A stretch of 64,000 bases of DNA, from the NCBI GenBank assembly GCA_910589415.1, contig OU342638.1:12440014-12504013 (forward strand), written 5' to 3'. Origin of the DNA: Malachius bipustulatus (taxonomy: Eukaryota > Arthropoda > Insecta > Coleoptera > Melyridae). Both the position numbers and the translations under genes were made by a program. A model generated the notes under the pieces. It was not told where the DNA came from. It was given only the letters and a program-made list of their open reading frames with translations, and did not search any database. This document shows, one piece after another, positions 52,991 through 64,000 of this stretch (position 1 is its first letter; every line of letters starts with the position of its first letter).

Positions 52991-53817
52991 AAATAATGAA
53001 ATAAAATCAGACAATTAAAAACAATTTTCTAGGTGCATTGAAGCGGCGAAGGTACGGAAAAATATCAAAAGAAAAAAGTTTGTGGCTGAATGAGTTTGTT
53101 CTCGAAGCCAAATTACCAGAGTGGAGCGACTCTTACCTACACACAGACACAGGAGCATTAAGACCGATGCTCCCTCTTTTCATTATATAAAAAAAGTTTT
53201 ACTTTCAGCTGCTTAATCCGAAAAAAATGGAAAATTTGTAAACAAGTCAGTGGCATACATTTTTTTTTGTCAATTTTGTTCATGATACTGCCCACCGGGA
53301 CACCACTGGAACTCATAATGATCATCTAGTAAGTGCTAACTTAACATTTTGCCACAAGGAACAACACTGCCAAATTTCAACAAACTCGCCGGAAAAAAAA
53401 GAATTTTGAGATATAAAAAAAAAAACGCTTTTTTAAACTAAAATCTTGAAAACCGGACTCTTAAGAAGGAAGGGCACATGTTTATGTGAACTTGTTTACT
53501 TGAATCTGGTTTAGGAATGCGCCATGGGAAGTACCTATGGCCCATCATACCCTGTATACAGTGTGTCCAGTGTAAGTGGCATTACATGGGGATCTTGGAA
53601 ACGGCAAGAGATACAGGGTCGGTTAAATTAGAGAAAAGCTGCACAATTTATTGCTTAATGAGAATCTGAATTTTTTCTTTGAATATTTCCAGTCGTTGCT
53701 GAAATATGCTGAAAAAACTGAAAAATCAAAATTTCTTATTTCAGCCATATCTTTTTCATTATTGGGAAATAATGAATTATTTTTTGTAGGCTTACATAAG
53801 TCTTGTCAAAAGCTATC
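52991..53817. repeat. Gene-free stretch of repeat fragments
   Basis: I see no supported gene. The 53230-53520 part is the inverted, diverged relative of 46050-46360 (see there). CCCTGTATACAGTGTGTCC at about 53561 marks two element ends abutting in opposite orientation. The segment 53041-53180 is anonymous. Confidence 0.5.
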
Positions 53818-54205
53818 CATTTGACATTACAAAAATTTTCAAAGCTGATTAGATCTCAGAGTTTTCATAGTAAACTTTTGTTTTTCTTATGGCAGCCATA
53901 TTGGTTTTTTATGTCGTTCGGTATAAAATAAATCGAGGAAACCAAAAATTAATAAAATTCAAAAAAAAAATTTTTTAATTTATTATTTTTTCTGAAAAAA
54001 AAACAAACATTTTTTTGGCCCAATTACATTAATATGAAGTCATATTATTTGCTTTATGGTTTTTTACTTTTCATAATTATGGTAATCGGTATGAAAAGTT
54101 TTTTTTTCGAAAAAAGAATAAAATTAAAAAAAAAAATTTTTTTGAATTCAGGCTATGAAAACTCTGAGATCTAGTCGGCTTTGAAAATTTTTGTAATGTC
54201 AAATG
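53818..54205. repeat. Inverted repeat with 53-bp arms
   Basis: The arm at 53818-53870 (CATTTGACATTACAAAAATT...CTCAGAGTTTTCATAG) is mirrored by 54153-54205 (CTATGAAAACTCTGAG...AATTTTTGTAATGTCAAATG) with a few mismatches. The interior is an A/T-rich tract of about 280 bases. It is probably a decayed foldback element; its true termini are not clear. Confidence 0.7.
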
Positions 54206-54316
54206 CATAACTCGGGTGAAGTTAGCAACGAAAACTTAGCAAAGGGAGTGGCTGAACATCCGGCTGCGGTACGATGACAATTTAATTACATAATCTGCTA
54301 TTATTGCTTGAACGGG

Positions 54317-54706
54317 GTTGATTTTTCTCCTTCGTTTGGAAAAATAAACACCCCAGCAATGCACCAAGGGCAATTTTTTAGCCGAAAATCTAAAATTACA
54401 ACACCTGAATATGCGGATTCGGGATTTCAAAAAATCACTGTGGCCGTTCTGGGCCCGGGCAAGACGAGTTTCCACAAAGGGGTGATAGGGTGGATCTTTG
54501 TCCTTGGTTTGAAAAAATAAAAACCCCAGCAACGCATCAAGGGCAGTTTTTATAGCAGAAAATCGAAAATTACAACACCTAAATATGCGGATTCGGAATT
54601 TAAAAAAATCACTGTGGCCGTTCTGGACCCGGGCAAGATGAGTTTCCACGGAGGGATGATAGGATGGATCTTTGTCCTTGGGTTGGAAAAATAAAAACCC
54701 CAGCAA
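54317..54706. repeat. 174-bp tandem repeat, 2.2 copies
   Basis: CCCAGCAA recurs at 54352, 54525 and 54699 (period 173-174), within a unit containing ACCCCAGCAA, GCCGAAAATC/GCAGAAAATC, TACAACACCT, ATATGCGGATTCGG and CACTGTGGCCGTTCTGG. Because 174 is a multiple of three, a minus-strand frame stays open across two copies as a repeated 58-residue block (LLGFLFFQ...RCCNFRFSA). That frame has no ATG start at its upstream end and no family I recognise. I read it as a repeat, possibly derived from the adjacent retrotransposon, rather than as a gene. Confidence 0.85.
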
Positions 54707-54716
54707 CCCAAAACGT

Positions 54717-55187
54717 GGATCCTTTTGGACAGACAACCTGATACAAAAGCCAACAACTAATTTTCCTCATGGGAGAAAATAGATTAACTTCAATGCAGAC
54801 CTTACCTAAACCTAACTGGGGTGCTGTTAAAGCAACTAGGTGGGTAACGGGCAGAGGGAGCAAAGAAGATGTAACTGAAAAAGCTGAGTAAACACCGGCT
54901 GAGATGGCCAGTTGGACTTCTAGCAGGACACTGCCCACTAATAAATCCTTTTGGATCCTTTTGGACAGAAAACCTGACACAAAAGGCCAATAACTAATTT
55001 TCCTCATAGGAAAAAACCTAAGGGAGAAAATAGAGCAACTTCAATGCAGACCTTACCTAGGCGTAACTGGGGTGCTGTTCAAGCGACTAGGTGGGAAAAG
55101 GGAGCAGAGAAGATGTAACTGAAAAAGCTGAGTAAGCACCAGCTGAGATGGGCAATTGGACTTCTAACAGGACACTGCCCACTAATT
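54717..55187. repeat. 236-bp tandem duplication within a non-LTR retrotransposon 3' region
   Basis: GGATCCTTTTGGACAG starts at 54717 and 54953. The following 230 bases match in order: ACCTGA(T/C)ACAAAAG, CAACTAATTTTCC, TTCAATGCAGACCTTACC, AACTGGGGTGCTGTT, GATGTAACTGAAAAAGCTGA and AGGACACTGCCCACTAAT. Small indels distinguish the copies. Only the second copy runs on into the zinc-knuckle end of the element. Confidence 0.88.
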
Positions 55188-55401
55188 ACACCTCTCAATA
55201 ATAGGAGTGGAAAATATCCCGGATTACAGGAGATGCGGGGAGGGGAAGGAAACCCCATACCACCTAATGTGTGAATGCCCAGCACTAGAGGGAACTAGAC
55301 TTCTAGTATTTGGGACCGAAATGGCAGAACCAAAAGAAATAGAACAAGCACCCATTGGACTCATACTGAAATACTTTCGGGAGATGGGACCGATGAGATA
55401 A
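55083..55401 (+). pseudogene. 3' end of an I/R1/LOA-like non-LTR retrotransposon ORF2
   Basis: The plus strand encodes LSKHQLRWAIGLLTGHCPL (55118-55184), then, after a one-base frame change near 55200, YRRCGEGKETPYHLMCECPA and finally ILKYFREMGPMR with a stop at 55399-55401. The Cys-rich block (C-x(9)-H-x(2)-C-x-C, with the expected first Cys replaced by Tyr) is the well-known C-terminal knuckle after RNase H in I, R1 and jockey-group ORF2 proteins. The frameshift and lost Cys make it a dead copy. No reverse transcriptase is visible upstream, so it is strongly 5'-truncated. The (TAA)n tail just downstream favours an I-like element. Confidence 0.8.
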
Positions 55402-55462
55402 TTATCCAAAGGGGTACAATAAGCGCAAGCTTCAATACAAGGGTTTTGAACCTACCCTAGAA

Positions 55463-55483
55463 GTAATAATAATAATAAATAAG
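55463..55483 (+). repeat. (TAA)n tail of the non-LTR element
   Basis: GTAATAATAATAATAAATAA follows the ORF2 end by about 65 bases. A 3' TAA simple repeat is characteristic of I-factor-type elements, so the element's 3' boundary is near 55485. Confidence 0.7.
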
Positions 55484-55489
55484 CTTTCT

Positions 55490-57426
55490 AGCACTCCACC
55501 CAGTGACTTGCAAGGCAAATGCCTTCTGACGACTGAAAAGTATACAACTTTCAATATCAATAAGAGATTCTCTCAGAGTATCTGCAATTTTTCACTAGTA
55601 TCTCTGTCAGTTCACTGAAAAATAATTACCTTTCGAATCTCAGTAAACAAATCAGAGATGGCGCTAGTCACAGAGCCGTGTTCGAATTTTTCGAAGAACT
55701 TCAACTAACATCTTGCATCTCAAAAACTAAATCTCCAATGACCCATGTCTATAAAAATTTTTGGCTTTTGTTTGCATTCCTACATGCGCTGTAAGTTTGT
55801 TAACATGTATATACCTATTAACACCCTGTATATAACACAGACACAGACAAAGTATTTAAATAAAAAGTAGGTTAGGTGCTTCTAAAGTATCTAAAGTTCT
55901 CAAGTCTCCAATGGAAAATTCCCAGTAGTTTTTTTATTGATCTCATTACTTCTGAAGTTGAATAGTGTCTAGGTACTCTACATCCACCTGAATTAAAAGC
56001 AATATTTTTTGTAAATCCATAAAGGAACTCCAATCATCAGGAATATTCTCAGCATAATATTTAACAAACTGTAGATGAAGGATTCTGACGGGGAGATAAG
56101 GGAGTATGAAAAGTTATCACACAGCATTGCAGACTTTATCAATTTAATCAATTAAATATCTATCAATACAGTAATTTTAATATCAAATAAGGAACAGTCT
56201 GCCTATACATATAGGTACATACATACATATAGTACACAATTTTCAGTATGATCGTTAAATACAAATGTGGCTTTTAAAAACATAATTACTTAGCCTTTTT
56301 TTGAAAACTTTACAATATAAATTCATAAAAATACGATCCACCTTAATATACAGTCATTTCATTAAAATTAACCATGGAGATCAAATTTAATAAACTGAAA
56401 ACTTTGACTCCTGCCTGCACTGTAAAATGCATCAATAATAAGTCAAAAAATAACACGAATTGTTAAATTTTGAGGGGTCCAGGAGCAGTTTTCAGTTCTT
56501 TTTTGTGCTATACATTAATAAATATCCATTTCAAAATTTCACGGTAACATTAAACAATTTAGAGACTTAAAAATTACTATCACACTATCATTCTAAAAGC
56601 TTGCATTAATTATCCACACTGGTGACGGTTACGGACACTGGTATAAAAATTGCACCTCAAGCTTCAATAAAAATTGCACTTTAAGCTTCAATTATTTTAC
56701 GTAACACCCGAAGAAAATGTAAAACTCCCATCAGAATAAAAATAAAAATAGGATGGCAATGGCACTAGAATCATGATACAATCATTTTTGCTATCCAATC
56801 TAATGAAAAACAAGCTATAACAAGCCTTGATTGGAGTGTACTGTTGGTTGTTTTTATCATTCATAAGATAGATTCAAGTTACAGAATTTACAGTACAGTT
56901 AGTTTAATATTCCCATACCATAATTGCAACAAGTTTCCTTTTTGTAGCTCAATGTAACCTGTTTTAGTTTCTTTGCAGAGCTTGTTAATAATCGATAATT
57001 CATGACCTAAAGGAAAGCTGATATAAAAATACTAATGTAATTTTGAATTATAATTACTACCTCACAAATTATACCAATTAAATTGCACAATTTTTCAAGA
57101 TTGCACATCTACTTCAAATATTTTCAGAACGTCTCCTCATAAAAAAAGTTATTCTAAACATTTTGTAATACAATTATTCTCGCTACAAAAAGAAAAGAAA
57201 ACTGAAAAATAGCATACGAGATTAATTATTTCTTGTATACTCGTAACTACAACTTTTCAAAAACAATCAAAAAGTAATATAATCAATAAAATCATGGTAA
57301 AAAATGAACTTCAGATTGTTGATATATTCACTTTTTGTTGAATGAAATGTAACATTCTCAACCTCGCACATGACCTACACATTAACTTCTCCATGAAAAC
57401 ATGCAATGGTAAACTTATGGCATAAG
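55490..57426 (-). other. Mad 3' untranslated/downstream region
   Basis: AT-rich, no open frame supported. On the minus strand possible poly(A) signals are ATTAAA at 56903-56908, ATTAAA at 56386-56391 and AATAAA at 55933-55938; I cannot tell which is used. A short duplication (AAATTGCAC(C/T)T, (C/T)AAGCTTCAAT) lies at 56648-56693. The retrotransposon tail at about 55485 sets an outer limit. CACCCTGTATATAA at about 55823 is another stray element end. Confidence 0.4.
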
Positions 57427-59441
<2,015 letters not shown>

Positions 59442-59795
59442 AAAGATGCTTGACAAAATTCAGAGCAGGATCAAATAAAACTCCGAGATCTTTACAACTT
59501 GTAGTGCGAGAGTGCAAGCCCATGGCATTACCTTACACCTCTAAGGATTCATGTGAAGCTTATTATTAAGCATACACCATGTGTGAACAGTAGTAATCTG
59601 TCTCTTAAGAAGACCAAAGCAATCATTGTCGGTGGATACAACAGAAAATATCTTATCTTCAGCAAACAAGAGCCTACCACAGTGAAAGGTATCACAGAGA
59701 TCATTAATAAACAATAAAAATAACAGCGGGCCTAGATTAGACCCCTATGGTACTCCTGATGTTGCATAGAGCAATTGTTGCCAAGCAATTATATG
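59442..59795 (-). pseudogene. Non-LTR retrotransposon reverse transcriptase fragment, decayed
   Basis: On the minus strand 59756 down to 59655 reads GVP(stop)GSNLGPLLFLLFINDL, then in the same frame LLFAEDKIF. These are the GVPQGS-LGPLLF--FINDL and FADD blocks of jockey/CR1/I-group reverse transcriptases. It continues through TVHTWCMLNNKLHMNP to a stop, then, after a frame change, KDLGVLFDPALNF. The expected Gln is a TAG stop and the first catalytic Asp of FADD is Glu, so it is inactive. It is truncated on both sides and probably lies in the Mad leader intron or upstream region. Confidence 0.85.
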
Positions 59796-61005
59796 CCACA
59801 AATTGTCCACGATCTCTCTGTAAAGACCAATCAATCCGAAATCATTTCCCTATCTAGAAGTATCATAAAATATCAAGAAAGTAGATCACTTCAACTTTTC
59901 CTCCTTCAGTTTCTTCACAGCAAGAAGAATAACTTCATCTATGACATACCTACCCGGAATCAACATCACGACAGTAATTGGTCTGAATACCCTCACCAAA
60001 CCAAAACACAGTCAGTTTACTCATGGAATGACTGAAAGTAAAATTTACTGGAAGTTTACTGCGGGTTAGGTGGTTTAATTGAAAAACTATTTTTGACGTT
60101 TACTTTCAGTTTCAGCTTAATCGGCAGTTTACCATCGATTGAAAAGCCCCCCCTAAGTCTTTCAATATAATTTCTTTTATCTTCTCTTGATTGTGGCTTT
60201 TTGCTTGATGTTACCAAGGTATACAATTTCACATACCAGAAAGACTTTTGTCAGGAAAACCGGAAAATTACTTTATTTAAATGTGTTGATTTGCTAAGCT
60301 AGTAATAGTGATGGTGCTAACTGATCTGGTATCGGCAGGAGGTACCTACACTGTACACATGACTTGATTGATTAGGATATAGGATTAGGCATCAAAAGGC
60401 TGTAACAAGATGGGATAAAATCACCTACTTAACGTTTTTTTTTTTTAATCCTTTTTACAAACTGGTATATAATTCTCTATATATAATTTGCGGTCTCTAA
60501 GCGTCTGAAAAATGATGAATAGTCGCTGGATAAGAACATTAAAAAATGACACAAAATTTCTACCCTCTTTTTTGGCCGTATTTTTTTACAAAGTAAGTCG
60601 TTTGACAACCATTAATTCGTGCCGATTTTTTGTCTCATTATTAATTTTTTATGTGAAAAATGATCTAACCAGTGCTACTGTCACATAAGTAGGCGATGAA
60701 ATCGTTCATGTGACAGTTATACCTACTAACTTGATTTAAAAATTTCTTGAATTGTAGTAGGTAGGTAATGAAATAAATGGAGCTTTTTCGTCTTTATTCC
60801 ATTCTTTACTTGACTCTTATTAATATTTTATTTAATTGCGTCTATAATAAAATATGGTGTCAGACTCGGAAGTCAGAAATGAAAAAAAAGCAAATCTTAT
60901 AACGACGTTAAGTTATTTTCTTTGTCAATCGCTGTGAGTAGGTATAGGTACCAGGTACCTACTTCCATAATAATTTTGGACAAATTTTTGCACGCAGAGC
61001 TCTAG
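59796..61005. other. Gene-free AT-rich stretch
   Basis: I see no supported gene. The weak plus-strand frame at 59775-60035 lacks an ATG at its start and matches nothing I know. An imperfect inverted match, ACTGAAAGTAAAATTTACTG (60030-60049) against ACGTTTACTTTCAGTTTCAG (60097-60116), hints at a small decayed element. TACC/TAGG simple motifs occur at 60720-61015. Confidence 0.4.
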
Positions 61006-61021
61006 CTACCTACTTAGTTAT

Positions 61022-61260
61022 GTGATTCTACAAGCTTTTGAGAGGGTTGACCGTTGCTTGCTACTTTCTAAACTTGCCCTACTAAATTTTTTTTTCAATT
61101 ATTTTTCACACCGACTTCGATATGTTTCTTATAGGATAGGTATACTTGCCCTTAAATACCCTGAAACTCTTGGTGAGCTGGTGTTGGTATCTCTCGAGGC
61201 TCTAAATAGGGTAACTCTTCTTTAACTTATTATTTGTAAACGACCATGGAGGGTCTTAAG
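61022..61260 (+). pseudogene. Second non-LTR reverse transcriptase fragment, decayed
   Basis: The plus strand reads ILQAFERVDRCLLLSKLALL, then FSHRLRYVSYRIG. These match the conserved KAFD-VDH--LL-KL and L--R-QYVSYRG blocks of jockey/CR1-group reverse transcriptases. After frame changes GVGISRGSK near 61171-61197 and LFFNLLFVND at 61219-61248 correspond to the GVPQGS-LGPLLFN-FVND block. The fragment covers the part of the domain before the catalytic FADD motif. Several frameshifts and stops make it non-functional. Its strand is opposite to the 59442 fragment, so it is a separate insertion. Confidence 0.7.
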
Positions 61261-61289
61261 GTCAGTCACCTCACTTATATATTATTATA

Positions 61290-62600
61290 TATTTCTCCAA
61301 AATCGCGAAATTTCGATTTTCAAAACGCTCCTGTAGCTTTATCTTTGAAGATTAGTGAACGAAATTTTGGATCCTTATAAAACTTTGGAATGATGCTAGA
61401 TTTTCGTTGAAACAATTTCCAAAAGTCAAGACACTTCTACAGGGTGTCCCTTCAAAATTCCAGGAATCCGGTTCTTGTGGTATCATTTCAGGTCGCAGTT
61501 TTCAATCTAGGAGGCTGAAATTTTTGTGGGAGTAAGATATCCACAAGGAGTGGTCTGGTATTGCACTTGAGCAAAATCGGCCAAGCCGTTTCAAAATGGC
61601 AGCCATTTGAATTTTTGGAAAGTTTGCTATTTCTTGAGTCCCTGTATGAGCAAGATGGCAATAAAACTTTAAAATAAAATTAACAAGATTGGAAGAAAAC
61701 TATTTTAAATTTGAATTAAAGCAATAAAATTGGCATTATTTATATTAATAAGCCAGTGGCGTGGGTAGGAAAAGGGTAAAAATGTCTAAATTTCTATAAC
61801 CGTTTATGAGTTCATTTTTAAAGAAATTGAACTGAAATTTTCACAGTAGGCAAGTACACTAATATCCTTTAACCCTTAAAAGTTTCAAGAAGTAAATAAG
61901 AAAAATGGCGGAGATATTAATATTTTTTTCATATGATTGGTTTATTTCTCTAAAATTTTAAAACCGCTGCTGTAGCTTCATATTTAAAGATTAGTGAACG
62001 AAATTTTTTACCCTTGTGAAACTTCAAAATGACATTTGATTTTCGTAAAAAAAAAATTCCTAAGGCTGCGTTATTTCTACAGGTGTCCCTCCAAATTAAA
62101 AATAAAAACCGTCTATGAGGCACGGTTTCTGGTCGCAGTTTTCAATCTAGGGGGCTGAAATTTTTTTATGAGTAAGATAGCCGCAAGAAGTCGTCTGGTA
62201 CTGTATTTGAGTAAAATCGAACCGTTTCAAAATGGCGGCCTTTTCAATTTTAGAAAAAATTGCCAGATTTTCAACCCCTATACCTACCTACACATACCTA
62301 TAAGCAAGTTAGAAAAACAAATTTAAACCAAATTAACACGATTGGAAGAAAATTATTTTAAATTTGAGTTAATGCAGTAAAATTTGCATATTTTTCATTA
62401 ATAAGCCAGTGGCGTGGGTAGGAACAGGGTAAAAATGGCTAAATTTCTATAACCGTTTATGAGCCTTTTTTGAAGGAATTGAGCTGAAGTTTTTCCAGTA
62501 GACAACTATACGAATAACCCCTAACTCTGAAAAATTTCAAGAAGCAAATAAGAAAAATGGCGGAGATATTCGAATATTTTTAGGTACGATGTATTCCTAT
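61290..62600. repeat. Direct duplication of a 650-bp repeat unit
   Basis: The order GTAGCTT(T/C)AT, AAGATTAGTGAACGAAATTT, GATTTTCGT, TTCTACAGG(G)TGTCCCT, GGTCGCAGTTTTCAATCTAG, GGGCTGAAATTTTT, CCGTTTCAAAATGGC, AACACGATTGGAAGAAAA and AATAAGCCAGTGGCGTGGGT occurs once at 61330-61760 and again at 61975-62413. A decayed third start follows (TCTAAAATTTCAAATTTTCGG at about 62600). The copies are clearly diverged, so the duplication is old. There is no coding capacity. Confidence 0.85.
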
Positions 62601-62649
62601 TCCTCTAAAATTTCAAATTTTCGGTTTTCAAAATTCCCCTTTCACTTTT

Positions 62650-62960
62650 TGCGAATTTATTAAAGGTAGTGTAAAGAATAGTATTTTTTAAGAAAAGTTA
62701 GCCAGTGGCGGACACAGGAAAAGGATTTTTTTTTATTGTGTTAAATTTAAAAATCCATTCTAAGGCACGTTTTCAAACTAAATGAAATGAAATTTTCTCA
62801 GTAAACCACTACGCTAATATGACCTGACTATGGAAATATGACCTGACTATGGAAAATTTCAGAAATCCAATTTAAAAAGCGGTGAAAATATGCATAATTG
62901 AATCGCATAAAAATACACTATTTCTGCGATTGATGCGCAAGAAGGTTTTTTCATTTTATA
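62650..62960. repeat. Dispersed repeat, relative of 45260-45510
   Basis: From CCAGTGGCGGACACAGG (62702) to TATTTCTGCGATTG (about 62919) this matches 45298-45490 in order and orientation. It also shares the CAGTGGC module with the unit immediately to its left. Confidence 0.6.
62817..62854. repeat. Exact 19-bp tandem duplication
   Basis: ATATGACCTGACTATGGAA occurs twice back to back. Confidence 0.95.
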
Positions 62961-63697
62961 CGTGCAAGTCCCCTACTTTTATTTTTTTTTAGCGAAAAAG
63001 TATTTGCCTAGGTATCTATTTGAAATTTTTAAGGGACTAACAAAATCTAAACAAATTGAACGTATGTAGGTAGGTTAAAAAAAAGTTGAGAAGAAAGTAC
63101 ATGTAAAAAAACTGATTGAAAAAATATTTTTTGATGATAACTATACCCCTTAAAATTAATCAAAGTCAATCAAAGTCTTCACTTGAATTTTCTGCGAATT
63201 GATTAATAATAAAACTTGAAGCCCTGCATATTGACCAAAACTAAGATTTTGTGATTATTTTCACGTTTTTGATTCAATGTGCTTTAAGGAGAAATATTTT
63301 GGATATTGGATAAGAATTATAAACAGTAACCCCTAAAATAATTAAGTACTTTAACAATAATTCCCAAAATACTAGAGACATTCCCGGCTATGACTGCCGG
63401 GAAAGTTACACTTTTAATTTTTTATATTATTTCGTGTGAACAAAAGTGAACATATTATTATGTAATCTAAGCAGGGGGCTCTGGAACAACAAATTTTATG
63501 TCGATCTGAAATTGAATCTCAGAAATCTTCCAATTTACAGTTTTACAGATTCAAAATGATTTTTTTTCCAAAGCCCGTTTAAATCTTAAATCACATTTTA
63601 ATTTTTGCTCGCGGGATAGTTGCAATAATAGCTTTTATGTAATTCAGAATTCTGTATAGCACCTGCTAGTTTTGAGACAAAAATAATATTAATTATA
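62961..63697. other. Gene-free stretch with one perfect small hairpin
   Basis: Nothing coding is visible. TTCCCGGC (63381-63388) and GCCGGGAA (63396-63403) form a perfect 8-bp GC-rich stem with a 7-base loop, unusual in this AT-rich background. It may be the core of a decayed element; its role is unknown. Confidence 0.4.
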
Positions 63698-63850
63698 CAG
63701 GCTGATCAGTAACTCGCGAACTCCGAATAAAAGGCGTTAGAGAGCCCATTAAAATGAAGGATAATTTATTAGACTATAATTATTTTCACTACCACGATCA
63801 AAATAAGTGAACAAAATTCAGTCTACTATACTCTCTAAAGCCTTTAATGA
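63698..63850. mobile_element. Foldback element fragment at the right edge
   Basis: TA followed by CAGGCTGATCAGTAACTC resembles the CAGGGTG-type termini seen elsewhere. AAAGGCGTTAGAGAG (63731-63745) is mirrored by CTCTCTAAAGCCTTT (about 63832-63846), followed by ATGATTCGTCAAT. The right terminus is unclear. Confidence 0.45.
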
Positions 63851-64000
63851 TTCGTCAATTTTTTTTAACAAAACGTTTTTACAGAGGAATTGAAAATGAA
63901 AATTGAAAAATTTGAATAAGTTGACAATCACTCAAACTCAACTTAAAATTTATTAAATATTAAAATGTCTGCATTGCCATGGAAATGAAAATGACATCTA

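Noticed and set aside
54550..55409. Minus-strand frames opposite the retrotransposon 3' end
   Set aside because: The plus strand carries the recognisable ORF2 C-terminus, so these are antisense shadows. Several lack an ATG start.
59775..60035. Plus-strand 86-codon frame
   Set aside because: It begins at a TTG, overlaps the edge of a reverse transcriptase relic and has no recognised domain.

Overview
This window is animal, almost certainly insect, nuclear DNA. It is AT-rich, has no bacterial-style gene packing, carries one well-preserved metazoan signalling gene (a Mad/Smad1-5 orthologue with a BMP-type L3 loop), and is otherwise dominated by satellite DNA and transposon debris. Short TACC/TAGG-type simple repeats and many short elements ending in CAGGGTG/CACCCTG are scattered through it. 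I cannot fix the insect order from the sequence alone.

Layout. (1) 1-42576 is one uninterrupted satellite array of about 144 near-identical 296-bp monomers, running off the left edge. Each monomer carries an internal inverted repeat. Marker variants recur at a constant 22,175-bp offset, so multi-monomer blocks were copied within the array. (2) 42577-45153 is an older, diverged edge of the same satellite (about 291-bp monomers), split by a TA-flanked inverted-repeat element (42646-43614) that contains a 200-N assembly gap. (3) 45154-49142 holds dispersed repeats and long palindromic (foldback) elements, including a 583-bp element whose 255-bp arms are nearly identical. (4) 49145-52960 is a minus-strand Penelope-like retroelement remnant with a GIY-YIG endonuclease domain. 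A 765-bp foldback and a 1775-bp TTA-flanked inverted-terminal-repeat element have inserted into it. Removing the second one rejoins an open reading frame exactly. (5) 52961-55490 holds more inverted repeats, a 174-bp tandem repeat, and the 3' end of an I/R1-like non-LTR retrotransposon with a (TAA)n tail and a 236-bp internal duplication. (6) 57427-58788 (minus strand) is the complete Mad coding sequence in one exon, with a good 3' splice site just upstream of the ATG. (7) 59442-61260 contains two broken non-LTR reverse transcriptase fragments on opposite strands. (8) 61290-63990 contains a 650-bp direct duplication and further repeat fragments.

Only Mad looks like a working host gene. The rest records satellite homogenisation next to an edge where mobile elements have nested in one another. 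I found no tRNA, rRNA or CRISPR-like array. I found no convincing new gene system. The most unusual items are the hairpin-bearing satellite with segmental block copying, the datable nested insertion in the Penelope-like element, the near-perfect long hairpin, and the intron-free Mad coding region.
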